DNA of 64,000 bases from Halorussus aquaticus (lineage in GTDB: Archaea > Halobacteriota > Halobacteria > Halobacteriales > Haladaptataceae), in contig NZ_CP100400.1 of NCBI RefSeq assembly GCF_024218795.1, positions 2,852,001 through 2,916,000 on the forward strand. The letters are read 5' to 3'. The position numbers and the translations under genes are program-made. The notes beneath the pieces are model-generated. The model worked only from the letters and a program-made list of their open reading frames with translations. It did no database searches and was not told the DNA's origin. Shown here piece by piece: positions 25,579-33,857 of this stretch; position 1 is the first letter of the stretch; each line of letters begins with the position of its first letter.

Positions 25579-27369
25579 TCAGTCGCGAGACCCGACGCGG
25601 ACGTCGTCGTACTTGTGCATCGAGAATCCGGCGGCCCCGGTCTTCGGCACGTCCACCCAGTCGTAGTAGAACCCCTCTCCGACGGGGTGATACACGGGGA
25701 GGGCGACTACGTCCTCCCAGTTGGCCGTCTCCATCTGACGGTAGGCCTCGACCCGCGCCTGCCGGTCTGCCTCGCTCGCCGACGAGTGGGACAGCACGCG
25801 CTCCCAAGCCTGCTTCGCGCGGTCGGCGGCGGGCGTGCCGCCCCAGTTGAAGAACTGCTCGTCCGACGACGGCGGGTAAAGTATCTCAAGGAAACTGTCC
25901 GGGGCCGGGTACTCCATCACCCACCCGTAGGAGAAGGCCTCCAGTTTGCCGTTCCGACCGCGCTCGGCGATGGTGGGGAACGGGGCGCGCTCGACGGAGA
26001 GGTCGACGCCCACGCGGGCGAGTTTGTCGCGCAGGAGTTTCCCGGTCTCGAACCACGCCGCCGCGTCGTAGACCGTGAGCGTGACCTCCGCGGGGTCGTC
26101 AGGTCCGTGGCCCGCGTCCGCGAGCGCGTCGCGGGCCGCCTCGAATCGCGATTCGTCGAGTCCGTACGGGTACTCCTCGGCGTCCGACTGATACGCCGAG
26201 TTCCCGCCGGGGTAGACGTTCGGCGGCGTGAGGTGGGCGGCCCGCTCGCCGCGACCCTCGTGGACCTTCTCGACCTGCATCTGCTGGTTCAGGACGTAGG
26301 CGACCGCTCGCCGCACTGGCTTGGCGACGCGCTCGGCGTTGAACCCGAGATAGAAGGTCCACGTCTGGGGAATCTGGTGGTATTGGACCGTCTCGCCGTT
26401 CTCCGGCAGCGGTCCGTAGGTGCCGACCTTCCGGCCCTTCTCGTCGGTAGTCTCTATCGACACGAGGTTGGGGTCGAACTTCCCGCTCGGTATCCAGAAG
26501 GCGTCGGCGTTCTTGTTGATGGCGTACGTGTACTCGGCCGAGGGCGTGCTGGTGACCTCCCAACGAATCCCATCGACGTACGGCCCGTCGCCGCGGTAGT
26601 CGTCGCGCGCGGAGACCGCGTACTCGACGTCCTTCGTCCACGTCTCGAACTCGAAGGGACCCGCACCGACGGGGTTCTCGGTGGCGAACTCCGAGTAGGA
26701 CATCTCGCCGTCGTAGCCCTCGACGTCGCCCACGATGCCTTCCGGGACGACCGAGAGCGACGGATAGGCCAGCACGCCCATAGCGGCGTGAAACGGTTCG
26801 GAGAGTCGAATCTCGACGGTCCGGTCGGCTATCGCCTCGACGCCGAGCGTGCCGGGTTCGTAGCGCTCGGCGCTGCCGTCCTCGGTTTCGACTGTCTCAG
26901 TCCGGTGTTCGACGCCGAGGACGTCGAGCAGTTTGCTCGCCGAGGCGGAGTGTTCCGAGGCGACGGCGCGTTCGAACGAGTAGACCACGTCGTCGGCCCG
27001 AACCGGTCGCCCGTCGGCGAACGTCGCCTCCGGGTCGAGTTCGAAGGTGTGGACGGTGCCGTCGTCGGAGACACTGTGGTCGTCGGCCAACAGCAGTTCG
27101 GGGCCGATGTTCCCTTTCGGATAGTGGACTAGGCCGTCGAACAACTGCGTGATGACCGTGGTGGTCGCGGAGTCGTTGGTGGCAGCGGGGTCGAGCGTCT
27201 GGATGGGTTCTCCGACCATCTGGAAGGTCCGGTCTCGGTCGGAGTCGTCGGCCGTCGGTGCGCTACCGGAGCATCCGGCGAGGCCGACACCCACTGCGAC
27301 GCTCCCGGCGGTTCCGAGGAAGGCGCGACGCGACGTGGAGGACGGCGTGGCGGGTTCGTTGGGTCTCAT
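25579..27369 (-). CDS. Peptide/oligopeptide-type ABC transporter substrate-binding lipoprotein
   Basis: This 596-residue family-5 solute-binding protein (DppA/OppA type) has a twin-arginine signal SRRAFLGTAG (about residues 13-22), a lipobox ending GLAGC (about residue 33), then the family core with QTLDPAATND, TFELDPEATFADGRPV and FYLGFNAERVAKPVRRAVAY. It should bind peptides or similar solutes on the outer membrane face. No permease or ATPase gene lies nearby, so it may serve a transporter encoded elsewhere. The start at 27369 is preceded by an AT-rich segment (27395-27435) with a TATA-like TTAAAATT about 40 bases upstream. Confidence 0.9.
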   Translation of the reverse strand: MRPNEPATPSSTSRRAFLGTAGSVAVGVGLAGCSGSAPTADDSDRDRTFQMVGEPIQTLDPAATNDSATTTVITQLFDGLVHYPKGNIGPELLLADDHSVSDDGTVHTFELDPEATFADGRPVRADDVVYSFERAVASEHSASASKLLDVLGVEHRTETVETEDGSAERYEPGTLGVEAIADRTVEIRLSEPFHAAMGVLAYPSLSVVPEGIVGDVEGYDGEMSYSEFATENPVGAGPFEFETWTKDVEYAVSARDDYRGDGPYVDGIRWEVTSTPSAEYTYAINKNADAFWIPSGKFDPNLVSIETTDEKGRKVGTYGPLPENGETVQYHQIPQTWTFYLGFNAERVAKPVRRAVAYVLNQQMQVEKVHEGRGERAAHLTPPNVYPGGNSAYQSDAEEYPYGLDESRFEAARDALADAGHGPDDPAEVTLTVYDAAAWFETGKLLRDKLARVGVDLSVERAPFPTIAERGRNGKLEAFSYGWVMEYPAPDSFLEILYPPSSDEQFFNWGGTPAADRAKQAWERVLSHSSASEADRQARVEAYRQMETANWEDVVALPVYHPVGEGFYYDWVDVPKTGAAGFSMHKYDDVRVGSRD

Positions 27370-27759
27370 GGTGGAATCTCCCGTCTCGAACGACGGACGT
27401 ACGTTCTAATTTTAACTTCGAGACAAATATCTACCTAATTCGTCGGAGTATGGGACTGAAAATCACGGTGCGGTCACCCAAAACGGTACCACCGGAGAAC
27501 TGACCTCGATAGAGGACCGTCTCTCCGACAGAAGTCCGGTCGCTGGAAGGGAGTCTTCCGTCGTCGTACGTGAATATCCGGTCATCGGGGGCGTCGAGTA
27601 ACTTCGAGCGCGTTCGCTGAGTCGGCGTCACTCGACGCGACCTCTCGCGAATCGGGGGCGCGTTCGAGACTGAAAGAGTGGCCCATCGTCGCGATAGGAC
27701 CGCGTGTAAGTGAAACTGGTTACGAAATCCTTTTTCCGTAGCGTATTATCGTTACCTTC
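27370..27759. other. 390-base divergent intergenic region
   Basis: It holds the promoters of the two divergent solute-binding-protein genes: AT-rich 27395-27435 for the leftward gene, and 27716-27755, including TTTTT and GTATTATCG, for the rightward one. A 66-codon minus-strand frame at 27431-27631 has no recognisable family and unremarkable composition, so I do not call it. No iron box is present. Confidence 0.5.
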
Positions 27760-28635
27760 GTGTCGAGTCGTCGCAACGTCCTCCGGCGCGGCGCGGGCCT
27801 GCTCGCGGTCGGAAGCGCCGCGGGCGTCGGTTCGCTCTCGGTCGGTTCTGACGACGGAGAGCGGAGCGCCGACTCCCGCACTGCGAACGCTCTCGTCGCG
27901 GGAAGCCTCCAGACCGTCGCTACCGGGGTCGGTGGCGCGACCGTCGAGGCACACGGCAGCGTCGCCTGCCGCCGACTCCTCGAAGACGGTCTGCGCGACC
28001 CGGACGCGGTGGCGCTGGCGGACCCGCGCCTGTTCGACGGTCTGGCCGAGCGCGCGACCGTCTTCGCCGCGAACGCGCTGGTCGTGGCGGTCAACCCCGA
28101 CTCTCCCGCGGCCGAGTACGCTGCGAGTGGCGGAGAGACGACCGACCGCGACGACTGGCGCGGCCTGCTCGCAGACCCGGCCCTCGCGCTGGGTCGGACC
28201 GACCCCGACCGGGACCCCCTCGGCTATCGGACGGTGATGGCGCTCGACCTCGCCGACGGAATCGACGCCGCGGCCGTGCGCGCACGGTCGCAGGTCTTCC
28301 CCGAGACCGGACTGCTCCGGACGCTCGAAGCGGGCGGACTCGACGCCGCCTTCGCCTACCGGAACATGGCGGTCGAACACGACCTCCCGTTCCTCGCGCT
28401 TCCCGACGGTATCGACTTCTCGAACCCCCGACTGGCCGACGAGTACGCCAGCGCGAGCGTGTCGCTCGACGACCGAACGGTCTCGGGGTCGCCGATTCGG
28501 TACGCCGCCCACGCCCGGACCGACCGCGGACGCCGGTGGGTTCGGACCCTCACCTCGGCGCGCGAGACCCTCCGAAACGCAGGGTTTGTCGTGCCGGACG
28601 GCTATCCGCGGACGCGAAAGATACGGGGACACTGA
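27760..28635 (+). CDS. WtpA/ModA-like tungstate/molybdate-type binding protein (orphan)
   Basis: This 291-residue extracellular solute-binding protein has a twin-arginine signal SSRRNVLRRG (residues 2-11) without a lipobox Cys. The mature part follows the WtpA pattern: NALVAGSLQTVA, EAHGSVACRRLL, DAVALADPRLFD, NALVVAVNPDSPAAEYA, GYRTVMALDLAD and GGLDAAFAYRNMAVEHDLPFL. The family binds oxyanions such as tungstate or molybdate for ABC uptake, but substrate specificity here is inferred and no permease is adjacent. The start is a GTG at 27760. It ends 25 bases before iron box 6. Confidence 0.8.
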   Translation: MSSRRNVLRRGAGLLAVGSAAGVGSLSVGSDDGERSADSRTANALVAGSLQTVATGVGGATVEAHGSVACRRLLEDGLRDPDAVALADPRLFDGLAERATVFAANALVVAVNPDSPAAEYAASGGETTDRDDWRGLLADPALALGRTDPDRDPLGYRTVMALDLADGIDAAAVRARSQVFPETGLLRTLEAGGLDAAFAYRNMAVEHDLPFLALPDGIDFSNPRLADEYASASVSLDDRTVSGSPIRYAAHARTDRGRRWVRTLTSARETLRNAGFVVPDGYPRTRKIRGH

Positions 28636-28660
28636 ACCGGAATTTACTTACGAACCGGAT

Positions 28661-28678
28661 TTTTAGGCTAGCCTAAAA
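28661..28678. promoter_or_regulatory. Iron box 6, perfect 18-base palindrome overlapping a start codon
   Basis: TTTTAGGCTAGCCTAAAA is an exact palindrome whose last A is the first base of the ATG at 28678. A TATA-like TTTACTTA lies at 28643-28650. This is the best copy of the TTAGG-N4-CCTAA motif in the window. Confidence 0.85.
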
Positions 28679-29562
28679 TGGTCGGCGCAACTCTGAGCGA
28701 CCTGCGAGAGCGCATCGCAGAACACCACGACGACGGCGGTCGGTACTACGTGAACTGCGCCCGGACGGGCGAACGGCCGGTGCCGGTCGCGGGCAAGCGA
28801 TTCCCCGACCGGGAGACCGCCGTCGCGGCCGCCGAACTCGCCGCCGAGTACCGCGCGGAACTCCGGCGGTACGACCCACGGCTACCCCACTACGACCTCG
28901 TGGTCTCGGAGGACCCCGGCGACCGCGACTCGGTGGACCCGGTCCCGTCGGCCGAGGATTCGTTGGACGCTGCGACCGCTTCGGACTTCTGTCACGACGT
29001 GGCCGCCGCGGTGTTCGAGGCGCTCTCGGAACTCGGCGAGAACAGCGTCGAGCGCGCCGTCTTGGAGGCGTATCTCCACTCGGCCGAGTCCGTGACCGAC
29101 CCCGACGAGTTGTGTCTGGTTCTGCTCTCGACCGCGGCGACCGAAATCGACGCCAGACTCGACCCCGGGCGACAGGCACGAGTCCTCCGAACCGCCGCGA
29201 ATCGACTCGGGACGCCGTCGCGGTTGGACGACCCGATGCGCGCGACGCTGGCACGTCTCGACGGTCTCTCGCTGGTCGGCGACTACGCGGTCGTCCCGAA
29301 CGGCGATACCGCCGCGGATTCCGATTCGGAGGGTGATACCGGGCGCTCGTGGAGAATTACGGTCGAGGAGTACGCCTTCGAAGCGTCCGAGGGTCGAGTT
29401 CCGACGCTCCCGTTCGCGGTCGAACTCTTCCGACACCTCCCGGCGGAGACGGTCGCGGTGGCGGACCTGCGGGCGATGACCGAGAGTCGGTGGGAGTGCG
29501 TCGTCTCGACCGACCCCGACCGCGCTCGGGCGGTCAGTCTCGCCGTCCCGGAGAACCGCTGA
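28678..29562 (+). CDS. Unknown haloarchaeal protein under iron-box control
   Basis: I do not recognise this 294-residue acidic, soluble protein. It has no signal peptide, membrane segment or cysteine cluster. The N-terminal 70 residues (LRERIAEHHDDGGRYYVNCA, then GKRFPDRETAVAAAELAAEYRAELRRYD in pieces) look like a small alpha/beta domain. The middle part (FCHDVAAAVFEALSELGENSVERAVLEAYL) is helical. The end, VPTLPFAVELFRHLP followed by WECVVSTDPDRARAV, is again alpha/beta. A perfect iron box covers the start codon, so it should be made only when iron is scarce. Roles in siderophore handling, iron release or sparing are all open. The ATG at 28678 is fixed by the leaderless promoter geometry. 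Confidence 0.75.
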   Translation: MVGATLSDLRERIAEHHDDGGRYYVNCARTGERPVPVAGKRFPDRETAVAAAELAAEYRAELRRYDPRLPHYDLVVSEDPGDRDSVDPVPSAEDSLDAATASDFCHDVAAAVFEALSELGENSVERAVLEAYLHSAESVTDPDELCLVLLSTAATEIDARLDPGRQARVLRTAANRLGTPSRLDDPMRATLARLDGLSLVGDYAVVPNGDTAADSDSEGDTGRSWRITVEEYAFEASEGRVPTLPFAVELFRHLPAETVAVADLRAMTESRWECVVSTDPDRARAVSLAVPENR

Positions 29563-29595
29563 ACGCCGCTCTCGCGACGGCGGCGTCTGGAGACC

Positions 29596-30060
29596 TCACG
29601 TCTCGAAATCGGGGAGGTCCTCTGGTGCTTCGTAGTCGGCCTCCCAGTCGATGTAGTCGGACTCCAGCACGTCGCAGACGATTTGGCCGAGTTCGGTCAT
29701 CGCGGCGTTGATGCCCGAAACCGCGTTCCACGAGTCGAGGTCGGGGTGGTAGTCTCGCTCCTTCCAGTCCTCGGGGATGCCCGGCGCGTGGTAGCCGACC
29801 CTGTCGGCGAAGTCGTCCCAGAAGAAGTCGAACTCGCGGAACAGGCCGAGTTCCCGGGCGATTTCGAACTCCGACTCGTCGAGGTCGGTGTGTTCGGACC
29901 ACTCGCCGAACGCCTCGTCCCACGCGCCGTCCCGGAGGAACGCCTCCAGTTCTTCCCGACGGTAGTCGGTGTCGCCCTGTACCTCCACGTCGTCGTACTC
30001 CTGCATGTCGGTCCCTTCGGACAGTTCGGGCGGGTCCGGAACGGCAGCGTCGAGTCCCAT
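29596..30060 (-). CDS. Conserved-looking acidic hypothetical protein
   Basis: The 154-residue, strongly acidic protein is rich in Asp, Glu, Trp and Tyr (for example FREFDFFWDDFADRVGYHAPG) and has no membrane segment, signal or cysteine cluster. I do not recognise the family. Codon use and acidity fit a real haloarchaeal gene. It converges on the iron-box gene, ending 33 bases from it. The start ATG at 30058-30060 is preferred over an upstream extension that reads as non-acidic sequence. Confidence 0.65.
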   Translation of the reverse strand: MGLDAAVPDPPELSEGTDMQEYDDVEVQGDTDYRREELEAFLRDGAWDEAFGEWSEHTDLDESEFEIARELGLFREFDFFWDDFADRVGYHAPGIPEDWKERDYHPDLDSWNAVSGINAAMTELGQIVCDVLESDYIDWEADYEAPEDLPDFET

Positions 30061-30270
30061 GGTCGCCAGATAGTGCGGAACGCGGATAAACGTTCGTCTA
30101 CCGAGGAGACCAACAACTCGCGTTACGGGGTGATTTCCGCCGGAGTGCGTGAGGGTCCGGGTTGAACGACTAATCCGGGCGTAATCCACGTTTCTCGACC
30201 GCTACGGCCCATTACTCGATAAATGGTCGTGGAGATTTAAGGAGACTTCGTCCTGAGGGCCGGTCGCAGT

Positions 30271-31047
30271 ATGCTTGAAACGGAGAGAAACACGACACGA
30301 CGACTGGCGACGATAAGCGTCGCCGTGCTGGTGTTGACTGGATTCGCGGGGGTCGGCATGGTAACAGTGGGAGCGACTGACTCGGGAGCGACCGACTCGG
30401 GGGCAGCGCAGGTCCGAGTGGCGCACCTCTCGCCGGACGCGCCTGCCGTCGACGTGTTGGTCGACGGGAACGTGGCGCTCGATGGCGTCGAGTACGGTAC
30501 AATCAGCGACTACTTGCAGGTCCCGGCGGGCGAACACACGGTGACGATACGGACCGACGAGAACGAGACGGTCGTCTTCGAGGGGAACGTCAGCGTCGAG
30601 GCCGGGACGATGTACACCGTCGCGGCCATCGGCGAGGTCAGCGAGGAGACCTTCCGACCGGCGATATTCGTCGACGACGCGGAGGAAACACAGGAGAACG
30701 CCTCGGTCCGGCTAATTCACGCCTCACCCGACGCACCCACCGTGGACGTGACCGTCGCGGGGTCCGGCGCGGTCCTCTACGACAACGTGACGTTCGGTAA
30801 CGCGACCGACTACGTGGAAGTGCCCGCGGGCGACTACACGCTCGAAGTCCGACCCGCGACCGAGAACAACGACGGCGAAGTCGTGGGTACGTACAACGTC
30901 TCGCTGGAGAGCGGAACCGCGTACTCGGCGATAGCGTCGGGGTACCTCACGCCCGACGACGAACCGGCGAACGTTCCGTTCGATCTCATCGTGACGACGG
31001 ACGGCGGCGGTGAGACGATGGCGAACGAGACGACGGCCGAGATGTAA
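30271..31047 (+). CDS. Secreted DUF4397 double-domain protein
   Basis: This 258-residue exported protein has an N-terminal hydrophobic signal (about residues 10-35, with RR before the hydrophobic core). Two DUF4397 beta-sandwich repeats follow, each with the hallmark VR(V/L)xHxSPDAP: VRVAHLSPDAPAVDVLVDG at about residue 48 and VRLIHASPDAPTVDVTVAG at about 147. The family is extracellular or surface-located and its function is unknown. The tail is Gly/Thr/Glu-rich without an obvious membrane anchor. TTTAAG lies about 34 bases before the ATG. Confidence 0.88.
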   Translation: MLETERNTTRRLATISVAVLVLTGFAGVGMVTVGATDSGATDSGAAQVRVAHLSPDAPAVDVLVDGNVALDGVEYGTISDYLQVPAGEHTVTIRTDENETVVFEGNVSVEAGTMYTVAAIGEVSEETFRPAIFVDDAEETQENASVRLIHASPDAPTVDVTVAGSGAVLYDNVTFGNATDYVEVPAGDYTLEVRPATENNDGEVVGTYNVSLESGTAYSAIASGYLTPDDEPANVPFDLIVTTDGGGETMANETTAEM

Positions 31048-31221
31048 CGACGACGAGACGGAATCGACTACGGCGTGCGCACAGCAGTCGCCGTTCAATT
31101 TTTCGGATACCGCACTCGCCTGCTCCCGGCATCGTTGGCGGGCTCCGGTAGCGATTCGACCACCGCCGTTCGCTCGGGGGAGTTCAGTACGTTCATTGTT
31201 CCGCTGGCGTAACCCGCTACC

Positions 31222-31677
31222 ATGACCGACTTGATGGACACCTACATCGAAAACCGCCACCTGATTCAGCCCAACCACACCAACAACCTCGGCATGGCCC
31301 ACGGCGGAAACGTCATGAAGTGGATGGACGTGGACGGGGCGCTCTCGGCGATGCGATTCGCGGGCCAGACCTGCGTCACGGCCCGCATGGACCAGATGAA
31401 CTTCGTTCAGCCGATTCCGGTCGGCGAGACGGCGCTGATACAGGCGTACGCGTACGGGGCGGGCGAGACGAGCGTTCGGGTTCGTCTCAAGGCCTTCCGC
31501 GAGAACCCCCAGACCGGCGAGACCGAACTGACGACCGAATCGTTCTTCGTCTACGTCGCCATCGACGACGACCACGACCCGTCGCCGGTCCCGGAACTGA
31601 CGGTGAACAGCGAGAAGGGCGAGCGACTCCGCGAGGAAGCGCTCAGCGGCGAAGCGGAGATTCCGAACGGGGCGTAG
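31222..31677 (+). CDS. Hot-dog-fold acyl-CoA thioesterase
   Basis: This 151-residue YciA/BFIT-type acyl-CoA thioesterase has the pattern LIQPNHTNNLGMAHGGNVMKWMD, in which the N/H-rich turn and GG-N-MKWMD segment form the active site, and the hot-dog core strand VTARMDQMNFVQPIPVG. It hydrolyses acyl-CoA to free acid and CoA in the cytoplasm. It is a single full-length gene. Confidence 0.9.
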   Translation: MTDLMDTYIENRHLIQPNHTNNLGMAHGGNVMKWMDVDGALSAMRFAGQTCVTARMDQMNFVQPIPVGETALIQAYAYGAGETSVRVRLKAFRENPQTGETELTTESFFVYVAIDDDHDPSPVPELTVNSEKGERLREEALSGEAEIPNGA

Positions 31678-31800
31678 CGTAGTTTCCTGCGGTGGTAGTC
31701 CCGGACTCGATACTCCTCTTCTCGCTCTCCCCCTTCCCTGTCTCGGCCACCTGCACTCCACTACTCGGAGTAGGTGGCCGCGCTATCGCTGTCGGCCCTG

Positions 31801-32337
31801 CTAGTTCTCGGTGCTCTCTCGACCGTGGTGATGATGGTGGTGGTGATGGTGATGGTGGTGCTGTTCACCGCCCTGTCGGCCCTGCCTGCGCTGCGTGTCG
31901 TCACCGCCGCCGTACTGGCGGTTCATGTGTTCGCCCTCGCGCATCTGGCGCGTGTCGGTCTGGCCCGCCTCGGCCCGCCTCGCTTCGGCTTGTCCTTGGT
32001 CGGTCTGCTGCGGACCGCGTTGCACCGGACGGTGTTGACTCGTCTGGTGACTCTCTAGACCCTGACCGGACTGCTGGTGCTGGGTGGGTCCGTGCGCGGT
32101 TTGTTGGTGCTGGGCGTCTTCGTGGCCGGACTGCTGGTGCTGGGCGTGTCCGTGCCCGACGTTCTGGTGCTGGTGGGACTCGTGGTGTTGGCTCGTTCCC
32201 TCCGGTCTGGCCCCCCGCGACCGGTCCCGACCACCCGAGCTATTCTGCGTTCCTTGCTCCCGGTCGTCCATCTCTTCGCGTTGATACTGTCTGTGTCCTC
32301 GACGGCCTCCCCAACGGCTCCGAGTGTTCCGTGCCAT
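31801..32337 (-). CDS. His/Gln-rich low-complexity protein with a 12-His run
   Basis: This 178-residue hydrophilic protein is dominated by His, Gln, Gly, Arg and Ser. The middle contains imperfect repeats of the type HAQHQQSG, DAQHQQTA and PTQHQQSG (about residues 63-90). Near the C-terminus a run of 12 histidines (DNA 31825-31860, mixed CAC/CAT codons) follows GRQGGEQ. No fold is visible. His-rich proteins often bind nickel, zinc, cobalt or copper, so metal storage or delivery is a possible role, but this is inference. The opposite strand encodes only a hydrophobic shadow of the repeat. Existence as a gene is likely, not certain. Confidence 0.55.
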   Translation of the reverse strand: MARNTRSRWGGRRGHRQYQREEMDDREQGTQNSSGGRDRSRGARPEGTSQHHESHQHQNVGHGHAQHQQSGHEDAQHQQTAHGPTQHQQSGQGLESHQTSQHRPVQRGPQQTDQGQAEARRAEAGQTDTRQMREGEHMNRQYGGGDDTQRRQGRQGGEQHHHHHHHHHHHHGRESTEN

Positions 32338-32552
32338 AGTCGTCTCTCCGGTCGGTTGCACCACCGGACTGTCCTTAGGGGTACTGGGCAGAGACTGACA
32401 GATTCCGGTCGCCGACGGGACTCTCGTCGGTTGTTCGTTCGTTAACTGCACGGTCACGGAACCCCTTCGGTCTGGCCCGGCGGAACCCTCGGACCGTTGG
32501 TAATTCTCTCGGCACCGACAACGGTAAAAAGGGATAGCGTGTAAGGCGAACG

Positions 32553-33857
32553 ATGAGCGATTCAGCCGAGTTAGACGCCGGCGACGACGGAGGCGGCAGC
32601 GTCCACGTCGTCGGGACCGCCCACGTCTCCGCGGACAGCGTCGAGGAGGTCCGCGAGACCATCGACGAGCGACGCCCCGACGTGGTCGCCGTCGAACTCG
32701 ACGAGGGGCGCTACCGCCAGATGAAAGGCGAAGTGGCTCAGGACCTCGAACCCTCGGACCTGCTCGAAGGCAACACCGTCTTCCAGTTCATCGCCTACTG
32801 GATGCTGTCGTACGTGCAGGCCCAGATGGGCGACCGGTTCGACATCGAACCCGGCGCGGACATGGAGGCGGCCATCGACGCCGCCGAGGCTATCGGTAGC
32901 GAGGTGGCGCTGGTGGACCGCGACATCCAGATGACCATCCAGCGCTTCTGGGCGCGGATGTCGGTCCTCGAGAAACTCCGGATGGTCTGGGAACTCTGTC
33001 TGGCGATGGTCGGCGTCGGTGGTGCCGGAGAGGAAGAGGAGGACTTCGACGTCGGGGAACTGACCGACGGCGACGTGGTGACCGCGATGATGGAGGAGTT
33101 CCGCCAGTTCTCTCCCGGCGGGGCAGAAGCCCTCATCGACGAACGCGACGCCTTCATCGCCCACCGACTCGTGGCGCTCCGACGGGCGGGCCACGACGTC
33201 GTCGCGGTCGTCGGCGCGGGCCACCGCGCGGGCATCGAAGAGTACCTCGACCACCCCGAGCGCCTGCCGCCGATGGAGGACCTCGTCGGGACCGAGTCGG
33301 GGCGGCGGTTCTCCCCGTTCAAGATTTTCGGCTACCTGATGGCGGCCGGATTTCTGACGTTCTTCTTCCTGCTGTTCATGGCTGGCGTCCAGAACACCCT
33401 CCTGCTGAAGGTGTTCGGGGCGTGGTTCCTGTTCAACGGTATCTTCGCGTTCGGACTGGCGAAGTTGGCGGGCGCGCGCTGGACCTCGGCGGGCGTCGGC
33501 GGAGCGGTGGCGTGGCTCACCAGCGTCAACCCCCTGCTCGCGCCGGGGTGGTTCGCCGGGTACGTCGAACTCCGGTACACCTCGGTCAACGTCGGCGACA
33601 TCGCCGAACTCAACGAGATTCTGAGCGACCAAGAGACCCCGATTCGGGACCTCCTCCGGCAGATGATAGACGTCCCGCTGTTCCGACTCATCGCCATCGT
33701 GGCGATGACCAACGTCGGCAGCATGATAGCGAGTTTCGCGTTCCCGTTCGTCGTCCTGCCGCTGCTGGGGTCGCAGGTCGGCGTCGACCAGATACCCGAC
33801 TTGATGATACAGGGCGCGCAGAACAGCGCGGACCTCATCGTCCGGACGCTCACATGA
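32553..33857 (+). CDS. TraB-family membrane protein
   Basis: This 434-residue protein has an N-terminal TraB/PrgY domain with VHVVGTAHVS (the GTAH motif, about residues 18-27), VVAVELDEGRYRQM, and VVGAGHRAGIEEYLD at about 225. The C-terminal half holds about four or more membrane segments (about residues 255-330 and 375-410). In enterococci the relative PrgY limits pheromone signalling, and the TraB/GumN/TIKI group is related to metalloproteases, but the archaeal role is unknown. Its stop overlaps the next ATG by four bases (ATGA), so it is coupled to a site-2-protease-like gene. That pairing suggests a membrane proteolysis module. Confidence 0.88.
   Translation: MSDSAELDAGDDGGGSVHVVGTAHVSADSVEEVRETIDERRPDVVAVELDEGRYRQMKGEVAQDLEPSDLLEGNTVFQFIAYWMLSYVQAQMGDRFDIEPGADMEAAIDAAEAIGSEVALVDRDIQMTIQRFWARMSVLEKLRMVWELCLAMVGVGGAGEEEEDFDVGELTDGDVVTAMMEEFRQFSPGGAEALIDERDAFIAHRLVALRRAGHDVVAVVGAGHRAGIEEYLDHPERLPPMEDLVGTESGRRFSPFKIFGYLMAAGFLTFFFLLFMAGVQNTLLLKVFGAWFLFNGIFAFGLAKLAGARWTSAGVGGAVAWLTSVNPLLAPGWFAGYVELRYTSVNVGDIAELNEILSDQETPIRDLLRQMIDVPLFRLIAIVAMTNVGSMIASFAFPFVVLPLLGSQVGVDQIPDLMIQGAQNSADLIVRTLT

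Noticed and set aside
27425-27440. CCTAA half-site near the peptide-binding-protein promoter
   Set aside because: No TTAGG partner at the four-base spacing, so it is not an iron box.
27431-27631. 66-codon minus-strand frame between the two solute-binding-protein genes
   Set aside because: No recognisable family and no good promoter; it sits in a divergent promoter region.
31774-32058. Hydrophobic plus-strand frame opposite the His/Gln-rich gene
   Set aside because: Leu/Val runs are the complement of His/Gln codons; no coherent membrane-protein pattern or start context.
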